From contig NW_004190397.2 of assembly GCF_000224145.3 (NCBI RefSeq), positions 105,033 through 169,032 on the forward strand: a stretch of DNA of 64,000 nt, in the 5' to 3' direction. Shown one piece after another: positions 10,495-22,090 of the stretch; the first letter of the stretch is position 1; each line of letters starts with the position of its first letter. This stretch comes from Ciona intestinalis (Eukaryota > Chordata > Ascidiacea > Phlebobranchia > Cionidae). The translations under genes and the position numbers were made by a program. The notes beneath the pieces were generated by a model. It was not told where the DNA came from and did no database searches. It saw only the letters and a list, made by a program, of their open reading frames with translations.

Positions 10495-11310
10495 TCAGTG
10501 AGATGCAAAATGCACTATAGTAGTTACTTTAAAAAAATAGCTGGCAACTTTAGGTTCAGCAAAAATGGCTGGCAACACTATAAGAGCGTAACAGCCAAGA
10601 ATAGACCTGGCAACACTATAAGAGTGCATACCATGTAAAACCCATTCATACAGTACACAATACACAACTATGTAGAAAATACTCAAAACCTCAAACCAGT
10701 ATCCTTTATCGGCGTCCTTATCTTTGTTCTCCATCTGCAAAGAAATGATATTATATTTACCTTTTTATACAATATACATATGATCTGTTACTTTTCCAAC
10801 GATGCATAAATTTCGAATTATACTTAAAACTTTTAAGCAAAATATATATTTTCCAATTTCATTCATGGCATATTAATTGCTGTACATTGGGGTAAGATAA
10901 ATAATGTTTACAAATAATATTTTCTAATCGTGTTTTAAAGAAGATTTTTTTAGAGTCGTGAGGATATGGTTATATAATTCAGTAACTATTTTTTTTATTC
11001 TCACCAAATGAGACGAAAGAATTAAGGCCCTTTTAGAGTCGCGGGGATGATGTTATATTTCTGTAACTGTTGTTTATTATCATCAAATGAGACGATAAAA
11101 GATAATAAAAACATCTATATCCCAATTTTTTAAACAAAATAAAAAAATTATACATTATTATACCTTGCGCTTCTCTTTTGCAGCTTTGTCTCTTGACTTT
11201 TCTGCAAGTTTAATCGCTATAGATGTTACAGTTAACATTATTACATCATAATTACCTTCATTCCGGTATAGCAGTGTACGGTCGCTGGACTCTGTGACGT
11301 CACACACCAT
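10495..11310 (-). CDS. Small putative two-pass membrane protein, unrecognised
   Basis: Three coding exons with matching phase: 11256-11310 (MVCDVTESSDRTLLYRNE), 11164-11216 (lysine-rich IKLAEKSRDKAAKEKRK) and 10495-10734 (MENKDKDADKGYWFEVLS...). They give about 115 residues: an acidic start, a charged helical linker, then two hydrophobic segments (around WFEVLSIFYIVVYCVLYEW and ILGCYALIVLPAIFA). An upstream minus-strand segment at 11580-11640 has a good donor but does not fit in frame, so it may be 5' UTR. Another short open stretch (about 10330-10440) might be a further 3' exon. I do not recognise the family. Exon borders and phase support a real gene; the terminal exon is uncertain. Confidence 0.5.
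10886..11150 (+). mobile_element. Diverged MITE relic with internal duplication
   Basis: Begins ttggggtaagataaata. The block ttagagtcg.g.ggat...caaatgagacga is present twice. Ends are eroded. Confidence 0.5.
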
Positions 11311-11356
11311 GTTCTAAAAATATCGAGCGTTTTAAACACCTATGTCAAAAATAAAT

Positions 11357-11556
11357 ATGGTGGTGTGGGGGAAGATGGGACACTTTTAGCACATAATATC
11401 CAAACACCCTGACCATTTTTTAAACAAATAATAACGGTCTATTAGAGTCGTGAGGATAAGGTTTTATATTTCTTTGAATGTTTTTTTGTTTCCTACCATG
11501 CGGGACGAGAAAATAGTATGAAAAGGTGTCCCATCTTCCCCCCATCCTACTATATA
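11357..11556 (-). mobile_element. MITE, GTAGGGTGGGG family
   Basis: tggtgtgggggaagatggga at the left and cccatcctactatata at the right, with the reverse-oriented core (agcacataatatcc...gggacgagaaaatag). Confidence 0.85.
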
Positions 11557-11720
11557 TTGACGAAAAAAAACTTACGAAGTGGGTTCTTCTGTTGCGCCCT
11601 CACCACTTCGTGACGTCACATCTTTTGACGTCATCTATTAAAAACAGGTGTACGTAACAACGCCAATTATGATTTAACTTACCGTGATGTATTGGATTTG
11701 CTTGCCTTAAGCGCAAATAA

Positions 11721-11916
11721 TTGGGTCGGGGAAGATGGGACACCTTTTTATTCTATTTTCTCATCCCACGTGGTAATAAACAAATAACATTCCAAGAATA
11801 ATAAAACCGTATCCTAACGACTCGGATAGACCGTTGTTAATTGTTTAAAACACGATCCGGATATTTAGATAGTATGTTGTGCTAAAGGTGTCTCATCTTA
11901 CCCCACATTACTATAT
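11721..11916 (+). mobile_element. MITE, GTAGGGTGGGG family
   Basis: ttgggtcggggaagatggga to ccccacattactatat, with the family core in forward orientation. Confidence 0.85.
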
Positions 11917-13498
11917 GATAATGTAAAGGTATTTATAATAGATATAAATAATAATGTAATGAATAAAAATAGACATCTTTAGTAGATAAATTATAATGTA
12001 AAGACAAATTAAAATAAATATAAACTAGAATATAAATAAGGTGCTTTGCGCGAACTCAAAAACGCGCGCATGGGGCCCCATGAAAAACGTTGCGAAGCGC
12101 AAGCGTAAATGAAACCGCATTGTAACGTCGCAAGCGTGTGTAAACGAGCGATGACGTAACTAGCGATGACGTAACTAAGTATGACGTAAGCGAAGTTATT
12201 ATGACACGATGTCATTCTAACATAACGCGACGACGAAATGACGTAGCGATTTTGACGTAACCAACGTAGAAATTGTGTAAACCGATGTAGCGTCGCGTAT
12301 GACGTATACATAAGTGACGTAATAAACTTTATTTCCGATAATAATAAGCTAAGATAAATAAATTTTAAAATAAGACTAAAAAGAGAGCTGTAAATTAATA
12401 ATAGGGTACATTGTAATACAAATATAAAAATAGTAATAATTATAAATTTACTGTACCATATCAAGTAGTAATGCTTAAGTACTAGAAATACTAAGCTAGA
12501 TTTCATTTAAAATGAGTAATACTTAACTTAAAGCTTGAGATTAAATCCAAAAGTAATGCAGAACTGCCTTCACCTAAGCTGGCTCGTGGTGTAATGGCAG
12601 CGCTTAGTTGCATAGTGTTTTAAAAGCCTTATCAACAAAAAGCGGGGCGTAGGCAATCAACGGTGATTAGGCGCTGGAATTTCGCGTGTTTCCAGTTACT
12701 TTTTACTGCTAATACATTTCCTATGTGCCAAAAGCTTATTAGCGGTGCCCGGTAACACTTTTTTGAGTTAACGCCGATTACTACTAAACCAGTGCGTTTT
12801 TTGAAGTCTGCTGAAACTGACGTCTTGGTCTAGAAAGGGTTTCTAATTCGGTAATTCGTACTATTAAACTTAAATCATAAACAACGTTTAGAACTATACC
12901 TTATGCTAAAAAGTTTGCACATAGTATCAAATAAATATTCTTTGTTTACTACCAAATAAAAAAACATGTCCCATCTTACCCCCACCGAGAAGTATCTCTA
13001 ATCATGTGTAGCTGTGGCCAAGAAAACGTTTTTAAAAAACATATAATTTTGTTTATTACCAAATGAAACGATGAAGAGAATGAAAATATTTCTGTTTTAG
13101 TGACTTTAACTGTACTTGTGAGTTTGAAAATGTTTATAACACTTGCTTAAAACGGTATTATATCTATTTAGTTTAACAAACTAAAACTGGCGCTTATGTA
13201 ACGTATTTTCTTACAAAATTTTTCAACTGATCGTATAATATTACTAACTCTTTGACGTAACGCATAAAGTTTTAAGGTGACCAGTTTATAAAAAACTGAT
13301 TTTCAATTGTGTTTATAGAAAGAAACCATCACCCATAAAGTTGAAACAGAAAAACCGTTTTATAACTTTTTAAGTTGCTTGTCACGCGAGGATAAATAAA
13401 TGTATGCTTTCATGATTGCAATTTTATTGAACAGAACTTTTTGAAGCCGAAACAATAATGCTTTTTGCTGTCTGGCTTGTACATTAAAACAGCAAACT
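11917..13498. other. Intergenic region upstream of the membrane-protein gene and downstream of kanadaptin
   Basis: Contains the CRE-like cluster, then AT-rich DNA, a tRNA-like fragment near 12583 that is not a complete tRNA, and MITE fragments near 12890-13100. The long minus-strand open frame at 12009-12506 has no coding character. Confidence 0.55.
12135..12325. promoter_or_regulatory. Cluster of TGACGTAA/TGACGTA (CRE/ATF-like) sites
   Basis: Within 190 bp the core TGACGTA occurs about seven times (for example gatgacgtaactagcg and agtgacgtaataa), in CpG-rich DNA unlike its AT-rich surroundings. It lies upstream of the small membrane-protein gene, so a promoter role is plausible. No function is shown by sequence alone. 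Confidence 0.4.
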
Positions 13499-16400
13499 TC
13501 AATAGCCAAACTTAGCATTGAGGCTTGTAGTACCGTCCCCAGTTTGGCCTGCAAAATAAAACATATCAGTTCAGTTGAAATTGCTTTTCGGGTGAAAAAA
13601 GAGATGCTATGGATTCAAGGCTCGTCACTGCTACCATTGTGGGCGTATGTGTCCTTGGGCAAGACACTTAACAGCAATTGCTCCAACCCATTGGTCACTA
13701 ATGGGTTGTCCAAATTATCAGCTATACATAAAAACAATCACACAAATATACATGGTAACTTGTAAGCTGGCACAAGGCGTATGAAACAGACCACCTGTGT
13801 TATTTCGACTGTCATTTTACCGCCACGCTAGGATAAAGTAAGTTACATTCATTCATTTATTCAATATACTATACCTTGTGGAGGCAACCAGTGTGCATAA
13901 TTGGGATCATCACTACAGACTGTTGTTTGGGGTGCTGGGTTTTTCTATGCAAAAAAAGTCAGTTAGTAATTTCAAAAGTAACACTAAAGAACATAATTTA
14001 AAATAACTGTAATAAATTCCGCGAATCTGACTCTGATCTGGTGCTCATAGAGTTATACGATTTTTTTGTTAAGAAATATAGGAATGATTTGGTACTACGA
14101 AAAAGTAACAGACAAAAACCAAGTCAAAACAATTGCAAAATAAAAGATATATATTCTGCCCTAAATGGCATCGTCAGTCGCTCTTTAAATAGAGAGTATA
14201 ATTTAGTTCTTAACAATCACCCACAAAGTAACATACATGGTAACTGGTAAGCGGGCACGAGGTGTACGAAACAGAACACCCGTGTTATAAGACTGTCGTT
14301 TTCCGGCCACGCGAGGATAAGGTAAGTTACATTCGTTCATTATATTAGAGCAATACCGCTTTATTTAACAAAAGTTAAAAAAAAGATGTAAAATTTAGTT
14401 TATACTTTTCGATTCCTTTTTCGTCTTCTAGGTTTTCCCTCATTTTCGTCTTCATCGGCATTTTGTGATGGTTCTAAAATTTACCAGCAAAAAAGTTTAA
14501 GAATTCATTCTCTTTTTATACCCCAATTTTTTATCTCTTTTTCATTACCCCATTTGGTAGTAAACAAAGAATTACTACAGAATTATATAACCGTAGCCTC
14601 ATGACGCTAAAAGAGTGTTGTTAATTGTTGAAAGCATATTATTTGTGGGCCCATTGTGGATGTATGTGTCCTTGGGCACTTAAAGGCAATTGCTTCAACC
14701 TAGTGGTCACTAATGGGTTGTCCAAATTATCAGCCATAGATAAAAATAAAAAAATTATTCACCCACAAAGTAACATACATGGTAATTCGTAAGCTGGTAC
14801 GAGGTGTATGAGCACCAGTGTTATAACGACTGTCGTTTTTCGGCCACACGAGGATAAAGTAAGTAACATTCAAATTATCTGCTAACGGTATCCCATCTTA
14901 CCCCACCCACAATAGTATATAACTTACCATTTTCCCCCATTAGTTCCCTTTTAAGCGATTCCGGCAAAGTAGGACCAAACGTACGTATTTTAGACTTTTT
15001 CTCCGACTCCGGTAAAACTTTAGGTCTTTTAGGTAATTTTTCTTTTGTAATTAGGGGCTCAGGACTAGGGGTTTCAGTGGGTATTGTATGGGTGACTTCT
15101 GGGGTGTCGATTTTCTTTTCATCTTTTGTTTTAGTTGTTGATGCAATTTGAACAGGTGTATTATCTGCAAAAAAAGAAGTTTTAAATTAGGAGCTATTTT
15201 ATAACAACTTTATTATTTTAGATTTTTGGGTTGTACTTTAAACTAAAAACTATAGAAATAAAACCAAAATAAAAGGCATTTATATATGGCTTTGAAATGA
15301 AATAATAATGTTAAAAATATTCAATAAAATATTCCCTACTTTTTGTTGTTTCAATTAATTTGATCTTCGCTACTGCATTCCAAGAGATAGGAGAAAACTT
15401 ATGTTACTTATTGTAATATAGTAGGTGGGGGAAGATGGGACACCTTTAGCACATAATATCCAAATATCCTGATCGTGTTTTTAACAATTAACAACGGTCT
15501 ATGGGAGTCGTAAGGATACGGTTTTATAATTCTTTCAATGTTTCTTTGTTTACTTCCAAATGGGACGAGAAAATAGAACGAAAAGGTGTCCCACTTTCCC
15601 CACCCTACTATACAATAAATTAGAAACACCACAAAAGTTAAATATTCGGAATTTATTAAAAGAAATATTAAATACAGGTATCCAAAAATTGTATGTAGAA
15701 ATTAAACATAATCACTTGGCTTCCTAAAAATAAATAACATATATACCTTGTCTGAGAGGTGAGACTGCTTTAGTTTCTTCCATTTTCTCCTGAAGCGGTT
15801 CTTCTTTGTTTCTTTCATTCTCCTCCTGCTCTTCCTCCTCCTCCTCCACTTCCACTTCGTTATTCTCTTCTATTCTCCTCCTGGTAGGGGGTGGGAGCTC
15901 AGTATTCTGGAAAAAAAAGTTTTATAAGAAAATGATTAAAAATAAAAAATTAAAAAAAAGACTAATTTTTAAATTAAAACAGAGCGAATACAAAGGAGCT
16001 TTTTAATTTGTTGACAAAGTGAAAAAAACGCGAGCACATCACACAAGGTGTATGAGAAAAAATTTCGTTATACAATGACTGCCTTTGTCCTGTCAATTTT
16101 GTAGAAATATTTTTTTCACTAACCAAGAGTACATTTTCGTGCTTTGAAGTGGAAAAATATATAAAAAACTTACCACAACAAGTTTTCCCTTTCTTTTTCC
16201 TTTCATTCTCCCAATAAAAGCCATAGATTTACTGACAGAACTGAAAATTCAATAATTTTTTTTTTAGAAATAAAGTAAATAAATGTAAGACCATGAGTAA
16301 CAAATTCATTTAATTGTATGATTAGGTTGTTTTGTGAAATTATTTAGGATCAGTGGAGCAGCCAGGGGGGAGTTTAGGGGGTCACGACCCCCCCGCCCCT

Positions 16401-19400
16401 TTAAACCAAAAATTAAATAAAAAATAATAATTAAAAAAAATTTTAAAAAACAATTTTTTTGAACATTTTTCGATTAAACCCCCCCCCCTTATTTTTTTTC
16501 TGGCTGGGCCACTGTTTAGGATCATAATTTTTTTCAGAGTTTGGTTCTAATTTTGGACGAAATAAGTAATATTTAAAAAAAAACAATTTGGCAAAAACAC
16601 ATTTAAACAAACTACAAGCTCTATAAAATACCAAAGCCATATTGATCAGTTTAAACTAAACCTACTTGTTAAGCGCTGGTAAAGACGCAGGTCTTGCAAT
16701 GGCAGCCAATTTACATAATCTACCAGACTCCTTTTTCATGTTGAATAGTTTCTGTTTTAACTTGGAACGTGTTAGTGAATCAAGTGTCTTGCCAGCTTTT
16801 ACTTGTTGCATAAATGCTTCCAAAGGGTCTTCGCCCATTTCTTTGCTCTTGGTGGCTGTAAAAAGGGGTGTAGTATGAAAGTCAGGCGTCATGGCTTAGT
16901 GGTTATACGTTCAAAGCTCATCGCTGCTAACATTGGCAACCTAAACGTTCTTTGGCAAGGAATTTTACGGGAATTGGTTCAACCCAGTAGTATATCCGGC
17001 ATACAGAAAAATAATCAGTCACAAAGTTACAAATGTGGTAACTCCAAATTAATTCTTCCCCGAAAATGCCCTGTCCAAATTATTAGGCAAACTTAAACAA
17101 AAAATCCCCCCAAATCAATCACTCACTAAGTAACATACTTGGTAACTCGTAAGCTGCTACAAAGTGTATGAAACAGAACACCCATTTTATAAGAACTGTC
17201 TTGCCCCGTCATGCAAGGATAAATAAGTTACATTCATTCAAGAATGTAACAGGTTACATTTACCTTGCTTATCTTTTTCAAGCTGTTTTTCGATTTGTAA
17301 GATTTCTTTTTCCAGCTGGGCTATTTGTTCGTTCTGGAAAAGGTTTTGTGGTCTATGAATGTACTATAATTGCATAGGTTGACAGTGAGCATGAGGTGTA
17401 TAAATACATCATATGTATCTGGTGTATAAGAATACACCCATGTTATAACTTGACAGTGAGCATGAGGTGTATGAATACAGCATGCGTGTCTGGTGTATAA
17501 GAAAAAACTCATGTTATACCCCAACAGTGAGCATGAGGTGCATAAATACACCATGTGCGTCTGACTAGGAATACACCATAACTAAACAGTGAACATGAGG
17601 TATATAAATAGTAAATACATCATATGTACAAAGTACACAACAAAACAATACCCTTTAAATAATACACTTGGCAGTGAGCATGAGGTGTATGAATACACCA
17701 TGTGTACCTGGCATATAAAACGACAGTAGGACACCCATATTTTACACCTCGACAGTGAGCATAAGGTAACACAAACCAAGGACTCGTAAGTCTCCATCTT
17801 ATCCCCTCCCGACTTCTTCTTTTTTCCTTGCCCGACCCTATGTTTCCGCTGCTGCCTCTTAGTGTCGAGATCTCCCGTTCGATCGAGGTAACCATCTTCG
17901 TCGCTGTCATAGAAATCATCTTTTTCCCATTGTTTAACTTTGCGCTGGTGCCCCTCTGCGTGAATTTCAATTTTTATTCAGTTTTTATAAACTTTATTAT
18001 TTTTATAAATATTAATTTTAATTTTTTTAAAAAGGGGGGTTCAGGTACCCAAAAACCGTCTTTGGCTGTGCCACTGTCACTGACAGTGGTTTAAGATAGG
18101 ATACTATTAATTGTTAGCACCTAGATCCCAGGTTTCTTAATCGTGATTTCTATGTTATAACTTGAGAAGTCACCCATGTTATAACTGGACAGTGAGCATG
18201 AGGTGTGTGAATACACAATGTGTGTCTGGTGTATAAAAAAATACTCATGTTATAACTCGACAGTGAGCATGAGGTGTGTGAATACACCATGTGTGTCTGG
18301 TGTATAAGAAGGCACCCATGTTATAACTTGACAATGAGCATGAGGTGTATGAATACACAATGTGTTACTTTATGTATAAAAAGATACCCATGTCATAACT
18401 CATAATACAACTGGACAGTGAGCATGAGGTGTATGACAGTATGACCATATTATAACCTGACACACATTGTATTTAAATACTTAATACATATATTAAACAT
18501 AGGCATAATATACACAACACATTAACCACATAAAAAATAACCTCAAAACTTACCAGACTGCCTAAACATGCCATGCTTATCCAGTATCCTACATGCTTCC
18601 AATGCACAATTATTCATTGCGTCTCTGCGTTTGCCAGTTACAGAAGCTTCAGCAAATATAGGCTTCCCTGAAGGGGTGTCGACGGGCATTTCAAGCCTCG
18701 CTGTCCACTGACCAGGCCTTCTTTCAGTACAGTCAAAGTTGAGTTCGATACCTGAATAGTGATAGTAAATTTTAGGGCTTTTTTTGACAGGAGGGTAGCA
18801 AGTTCAATGCTTAATGCTGCTAGTCAAAGTTTAGTTCCATACTTGGTGAGAGTAAATTTTAGAACGCCTTTTAAATCCACCATTTTCCATACTTTGTGAG
18901 AGTTAAGTTTAGAACGCCTTTTAGGCAGAAAATATAAGACTGGACATCTTTCATTCTATTTTCTTGTCCCATTTGGTAGTAAAAAATAACATTCAAAGAA
19001 TTATAAAACTGTTTCCCCCATGAGGGCCATGACTCCCTTAGATCATTTTTAATTGTTTAAAACAGGAACAGGATATTTGGATATTATGTGCTAAAGGTGT
19101 CCCTTCTTTACCCAAAGAGCTATATACATACTTACCAATTGGCAATTCTAAATTGGTAAGATTGTATGGCAAGGGATCTAGGATTTATGCCAGAGTTGGC
19201 CCGTCACCCAAACACCCAGGGTGCTTACTAGAGTTAAAGAGTGTAACTCTCAAAAAATTTACTACATATATATTATAGACATATAATATATATATAATAT
19301 ATATATGTACCTTCTTTTTCATAGAAGTTTTTGAGAGCTTTATTTGGATCTTTTACATAAAAAGGATCTTTCTTTTCCTGGAGCATCGAAAAAGGGTCAT

Positions 19401-22090
19401 CGGAGGACCTGGCTCCTTGGATGTCTCTTCTTCTTCTTCCTCTTCTTCTTCAACCGCATCTTCAACTAAAAGAATAAAAAATAAATAAAAATTTTAATAA
19501 AAAAAATAGTGCAGAAAATTTCTCTTCTGCTAAAAAAAAACTTTTTTTTTACAGAAAAATTTTTTAAAGCTAAGATCGGAAATAAGTACTAGAAAAGATT
19601 TTAATAACTAAAAAAATTTCAGACATTTTACTCACGCATTCCCCATGTGATCCCTGTGTCTTGATCTGCTCTTCTAGTTTGATGTTCCTCATCTTCAAGG
19701 TCCTCTTCATCACTATCATCATCACCTAACATCATCTTGGCAAGATCTTTTTTCTCTGATTCCAGTTTTTTTAACCTGAAATGGTAAAAAGACAAAAAAA
19801 ATATAAAATAAAAGTGTAATACTAGTTTTAGTAATTTATATATATATATATATTACTAATTTCATATTTTAATTGTTTTTACCTCCTAATTTTTGGAACT
19901 TTTTTGTTTTTTTTATGTGATGCCCGTTATTTTTAAGTGTTAGTCCGAAATAGAACCAAATTACCTGTTCTTCTCTCGTAGTTCAGTTGCTGTTTCTTCT
20001 GCTTCTTTTTCTTCATCTTCTGAGGGACCCTGATTGAAAAAAAGAAAATTATACTTATTAAAAGATGACAGATATATATGTATAGTAGGGACATAAGGTC
20101 AAGTATCCACTAAGAATATGAACATAAAATATATGACAGTTTTTGAGTGATAATATGAGTTGGTACTATCACACCATTTCTATTCAGCGATTCACTCACC
20201 AGCAGTGGCACAGCCAGAAAAAATACAAGGGGGGTTCAATTAAAAATGTTTAATTTTTTTTAAATTTTTTTTTTAATTAGGCTATTTTTTTGGTTGAAAA
20301 GAGCGAGGTCGCGATCCCCCAAAACCCCCTCCTAGCTGCATACCAGGTTCTATATTGGCAGTTTCAAACAAGCGAAGTAAAATGGCTTATTTCAAAATCC
20401 TCGTTACATATATATAGTATGGTGGGGGAAGATGGGACACCTTTTCATTCTATTTTTATCATACTGGTACTATTTGGTAGTAAACAAAGAACATTCAAAA
20501 AACTATAAAATCGTAGGCTTGCCACTCTGATAGACCGTTGTTAATTGTTTAAAACACGATCAGGATATTCGGATAATATGTGCTAAAGGTGTCCCATCTT
20601 TCGCCACCCTACTATATACAAATACAATATTATCAAAAAGTAACCTGTAAAAAATGCATTCTTGAGCTGCCGCCAAATTTCATCATATGACCGACTTTAA
20701 CTCGATAATATTTATGTGACGGTATTTTCGTTTTGTTGAGAAAAGTCCCATGTGTACTGCCGAGGTCTATGAGATAAAAACCAGCACTTCCGTCTTTCTG
20801 TAACTCAACATTGTCATTTTCTGACGGTTTTCCGAACTGTAGGACTGCATGGTGCCTGAAAAATATATAAATTGAATAAAATTTAAAAATGAATAAAATA
20901 GAGGGTAATAACAATATTTACACTGGACGCCTAAATCCTGAATTAAAAAAATATATATATAGTACTGTGGGGGAAGATGGGACACATTTAGCACATTATA
21001 TCCAAACATCCTGATCGTGTTTTAAACAATTAACAGCGGTTTATTGGAGTCATGAGGATAAGGTTTCATAACTCTTTGAAAGTTCTTTGCTAACTACCGA
21101 ACAGGACGAGAAAATAAAATGAAAAAGTGTCCCATCTTCCCCCACCCTACTATATATATATAATATACTTATAAACATGCCACTTCCATAGCTAACTACA
21201 CAGACAGTTTGATAGCTTATTGAATATAATATGTTTGCAGTTTTACTTTTAGTTTAATGAATAGTTAGTTTATTGATGTTCCAACTTAGACTTGAATTAC
21301 AAAAAAGTACAATAATTATACTATATCAACATGGGTCATTTTGTGTAAAATATCAAAGACGGTATATAATTGTACTATTTGTAATCCCTTAATGAAGTTT
21401 GTTACGTGATACAGTCTGGGAAAGCCTTGTGATTACAGTATGAAAATACACACATGAAGATAAAAATGTTATTAAAAACTTTATTTTTAAATACCTTGAT
21501 ATAGAAGGGTGTTCAAGCATAAAATCACATTCTGGCAATCGGCCGAAAACAAAATATTCCTTTCCCTTCAGTTCACTGTTATTAATAATTGCACCAGTTT
21601 TTAAGACTTCCAAAGAATAGGAATCGGCGTCTGGAATGCAGCTCCAACTAGGAACAGTGTAATCCAGTTTTGGAGTTGTTTTTTTGGGTTTAGTTTGCGA
21701 ATTTTTTTCGCTTTTTTTCTCAGTTTTTTCTACAGGTTTTTCAGATTTATTTTCATGTACTTTTTCTGCCTCTTTTTCCTTCTGATTTGACTTTAATTTA
21801 CGAACAAGATATTCCCCTGCGCTAGGTTGGTGTGGTTTATAAACTTGCGAAGGCAAAGCGTTCGATTTTGGCCGAAAAGAAATTATTTTTCGTTCATCCT
21901 CTTTTTCACATTTTCCGTCTTTTTTTGCTGAATCATCTTTTTTTTCCGGTTCAGTAGGTTTTGTTGATTTTTGCTTTGCAATAGAAGGGGAAGCTTTTAA
22001 TAAAGTCGGTACTTTAAAAACCTCTGGGCTTTTAAATCCACCATTAGCAGTATCAGGACCTGCTTCTGGTTTTACATCATTTTCACTCAT
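13499..22090 (-). CDS. slc4a1ap: Kanadaptin (SLC4A1AP), FHA-domain nuclear protein
   Basis: Fifteen coding exons: 21495-22090, 20645-20855, 19965-20029, 19636-19775, 19321-19465, 18554-18751, 17777-17955, 17264-17333, 16666-16855, 16174-16240, 15747-15906, 14928-15164, 14406-14473, 13875-13944 and 13499-13548. About 814 residues. The FHA domain spans exons 1-2 (YFVFGRLPECDF, HPSIS, HHAVLQFGK, DLGSTHGTFLNK). It is followed by GITWGM, then PFYVKDPNKALKNFYEKEG and a dsRBD-like block (ALEACRILDKHGMF). Next come DDFYDSDEDGYLDRTG, coiled coil, poly-Glu and the terminal SDDPNYAHWLPPQG plus GQTGDG...KFGY, all collinear with human kanadaptin. Exon 5 (19321-19465) is one base too long for its phases: frame slips in the GAA-rich stretch about 19400-19450, although both sides match the family. 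The family is nuclear and RNA-associated; the original anion-exchanger link is doubtful. Confidence 0.95.
13590..13860 (+). mobile_element. tRNA-derived SINE, near full-length
   Basis: B-box-like ggattcaaggctc, then ttgggcaagacacttaacag, ccaacccattggtcactaat, a tail with ctggcacaaggcgtatgaaa, and the end ggataaagtaagttacattc. It lies antisense to kanadaptin in its last intron, with its 3' end about 15 bp from the donor at 13874. Confidence 0.85.
14089..14345 (+). mobile_element. Unclassified repeat fused to SINE 3' half
   Basis: 14089-14200 matches the repeat at 2436-2572. 14210-14345 is the SINE tail (cacccacaaagtaacatac, gcgggcacgaggtgtacga, ggataaggtaagttacattc). The junction suggests insertion or chimeric retroposition. 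Confidence 0.65.
14515..14922 (+). mobile_element. MITE interrupted by a SINE
   Basis: The left MITE part is 14518-14637 (tttggtagtaaacaaagaat...gttgttaattgttga) and the right end is about 14876-14922 (taacggtatcccatctta, ccccacc). In between, about 14650-14870 is a SINE lacking its tRNA-like head. So the SINE inserted after the MITE. The MITE end touches the kanadaptin donor at 14927. Confidence 0.75.
15417..15612 (-). mobile_element. MITE, GTAGGGTGGGG family
   Basis: tatagtaggtgggggaagat to ccaccctactata, reverse-oriented core. It lies in a kanadaptin intron. Confidence 0.88.
16353..16514. mobile_element. MITE with CAGTGG inverted ends (hAT-like)
   Basis: cagtggagcagccagggggg at the left and ctggctgggccactg at the right, with poly-C/poly-G runs inside. 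Same family as 2945-3067. Confidence 0.65.
16885..17240 (+). mobile_element. tRNA-derived SINE with A-box and B-box head
   Basis: The head reads atggcttagtggttatacg (A-box-like), then gttcaaagctcatcgctgc (B-box-like), then the conserved body. The tail region is duplicated or rearranged (cacaaagttac occurs at 17020 and again as actaagtaacatac at 17135). The 3' end attcattc sits about 25 bp from the kanadaptin donor at 17263. Confidence 0.8.
17375..17770. repeat. Minisatellite, about 70-bp unit, about six degenerate copies
   Basis: The unit contains gacagtgagcatgaggtgta, then tgaatacaccatgtgtgtct, then ggtgtataag and acacccatgttataac. It lies in kanadaptin intron 7, directly downstream of exon 7 (17777-17955) in gene orientation. 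Confidence 0.85.
18028..18078. mobile_element. Right half of a CAGTGG-end (hAT-like) element
   Basis: aaaaaggggggttcaggtac then ctttggctgtgccactg. The left end was not found. Confidence 0.45.
18165..18465. repeat. Minisatellite, same about 70-bp unit, about four to five copies
   Basis: Same unit as 17375-17770 (ctggacagtgagcatgaggt...gtctggtgtataaaaa). It lies on the other side of kanadaptin exon 7, so that exon is bracketed by two arrays. Confidence 0.85.
18938..19126 (+). mobile_element. Diverged MITE, GTAGGGTGGGG family
   Basis: tcttgtcccatttggtagta...cattcaaagaattataaaac...gtgtcccttctttaccc. The left terminus is eroded. It lies in a kanadaptin intron. Confidence 0.7.
20203..20340. mobile_element. 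CAGTGG-end (hAT-like) element, eroded right end
   Basis: agcagtggcacagccagaaa at the left; cccccaaaaccccctccta and ctgcat at the right. Confidence 0.55.
20409..20618 (+). mobile_element. MITE, GTAGGGTGGGG family
   Basis: tatatatagtatggtggggg to gccaccctactatata, forward core. It lies in kanadaptin intron 2, about 30 bp from a donor. Confidence 0.88.
20955..21156 (-). mobile_element. MITE, GTAGGGTGGGG family
   Basis: tatatagtactgtgggggaa to ccaccctactatata, reverse core. It lies in kanadaptin intron 1. Confidence 0.88.

Noticed and set aside
12009-12506. 165-codon minus-strand open frame
   Set aside because: It covers AT-rich DNA and the CRE-like cluster, has a composition of random hydrophobic codons, no splice signals and no recognisable motif.
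12583-12660. tRNA-like start (ctcgtggtgtaatggcagcgc)
   Set aside because: Resembles an A box, but no matching acceptor stem, anticodon arm or B box at proper spacing was found.
17620-17970. 116-codon minus-strand frame
   Set aside because: Wrong frame over kanadaptin exon 7 and the adjoining minisatellite. The family-matching frame is a different one.
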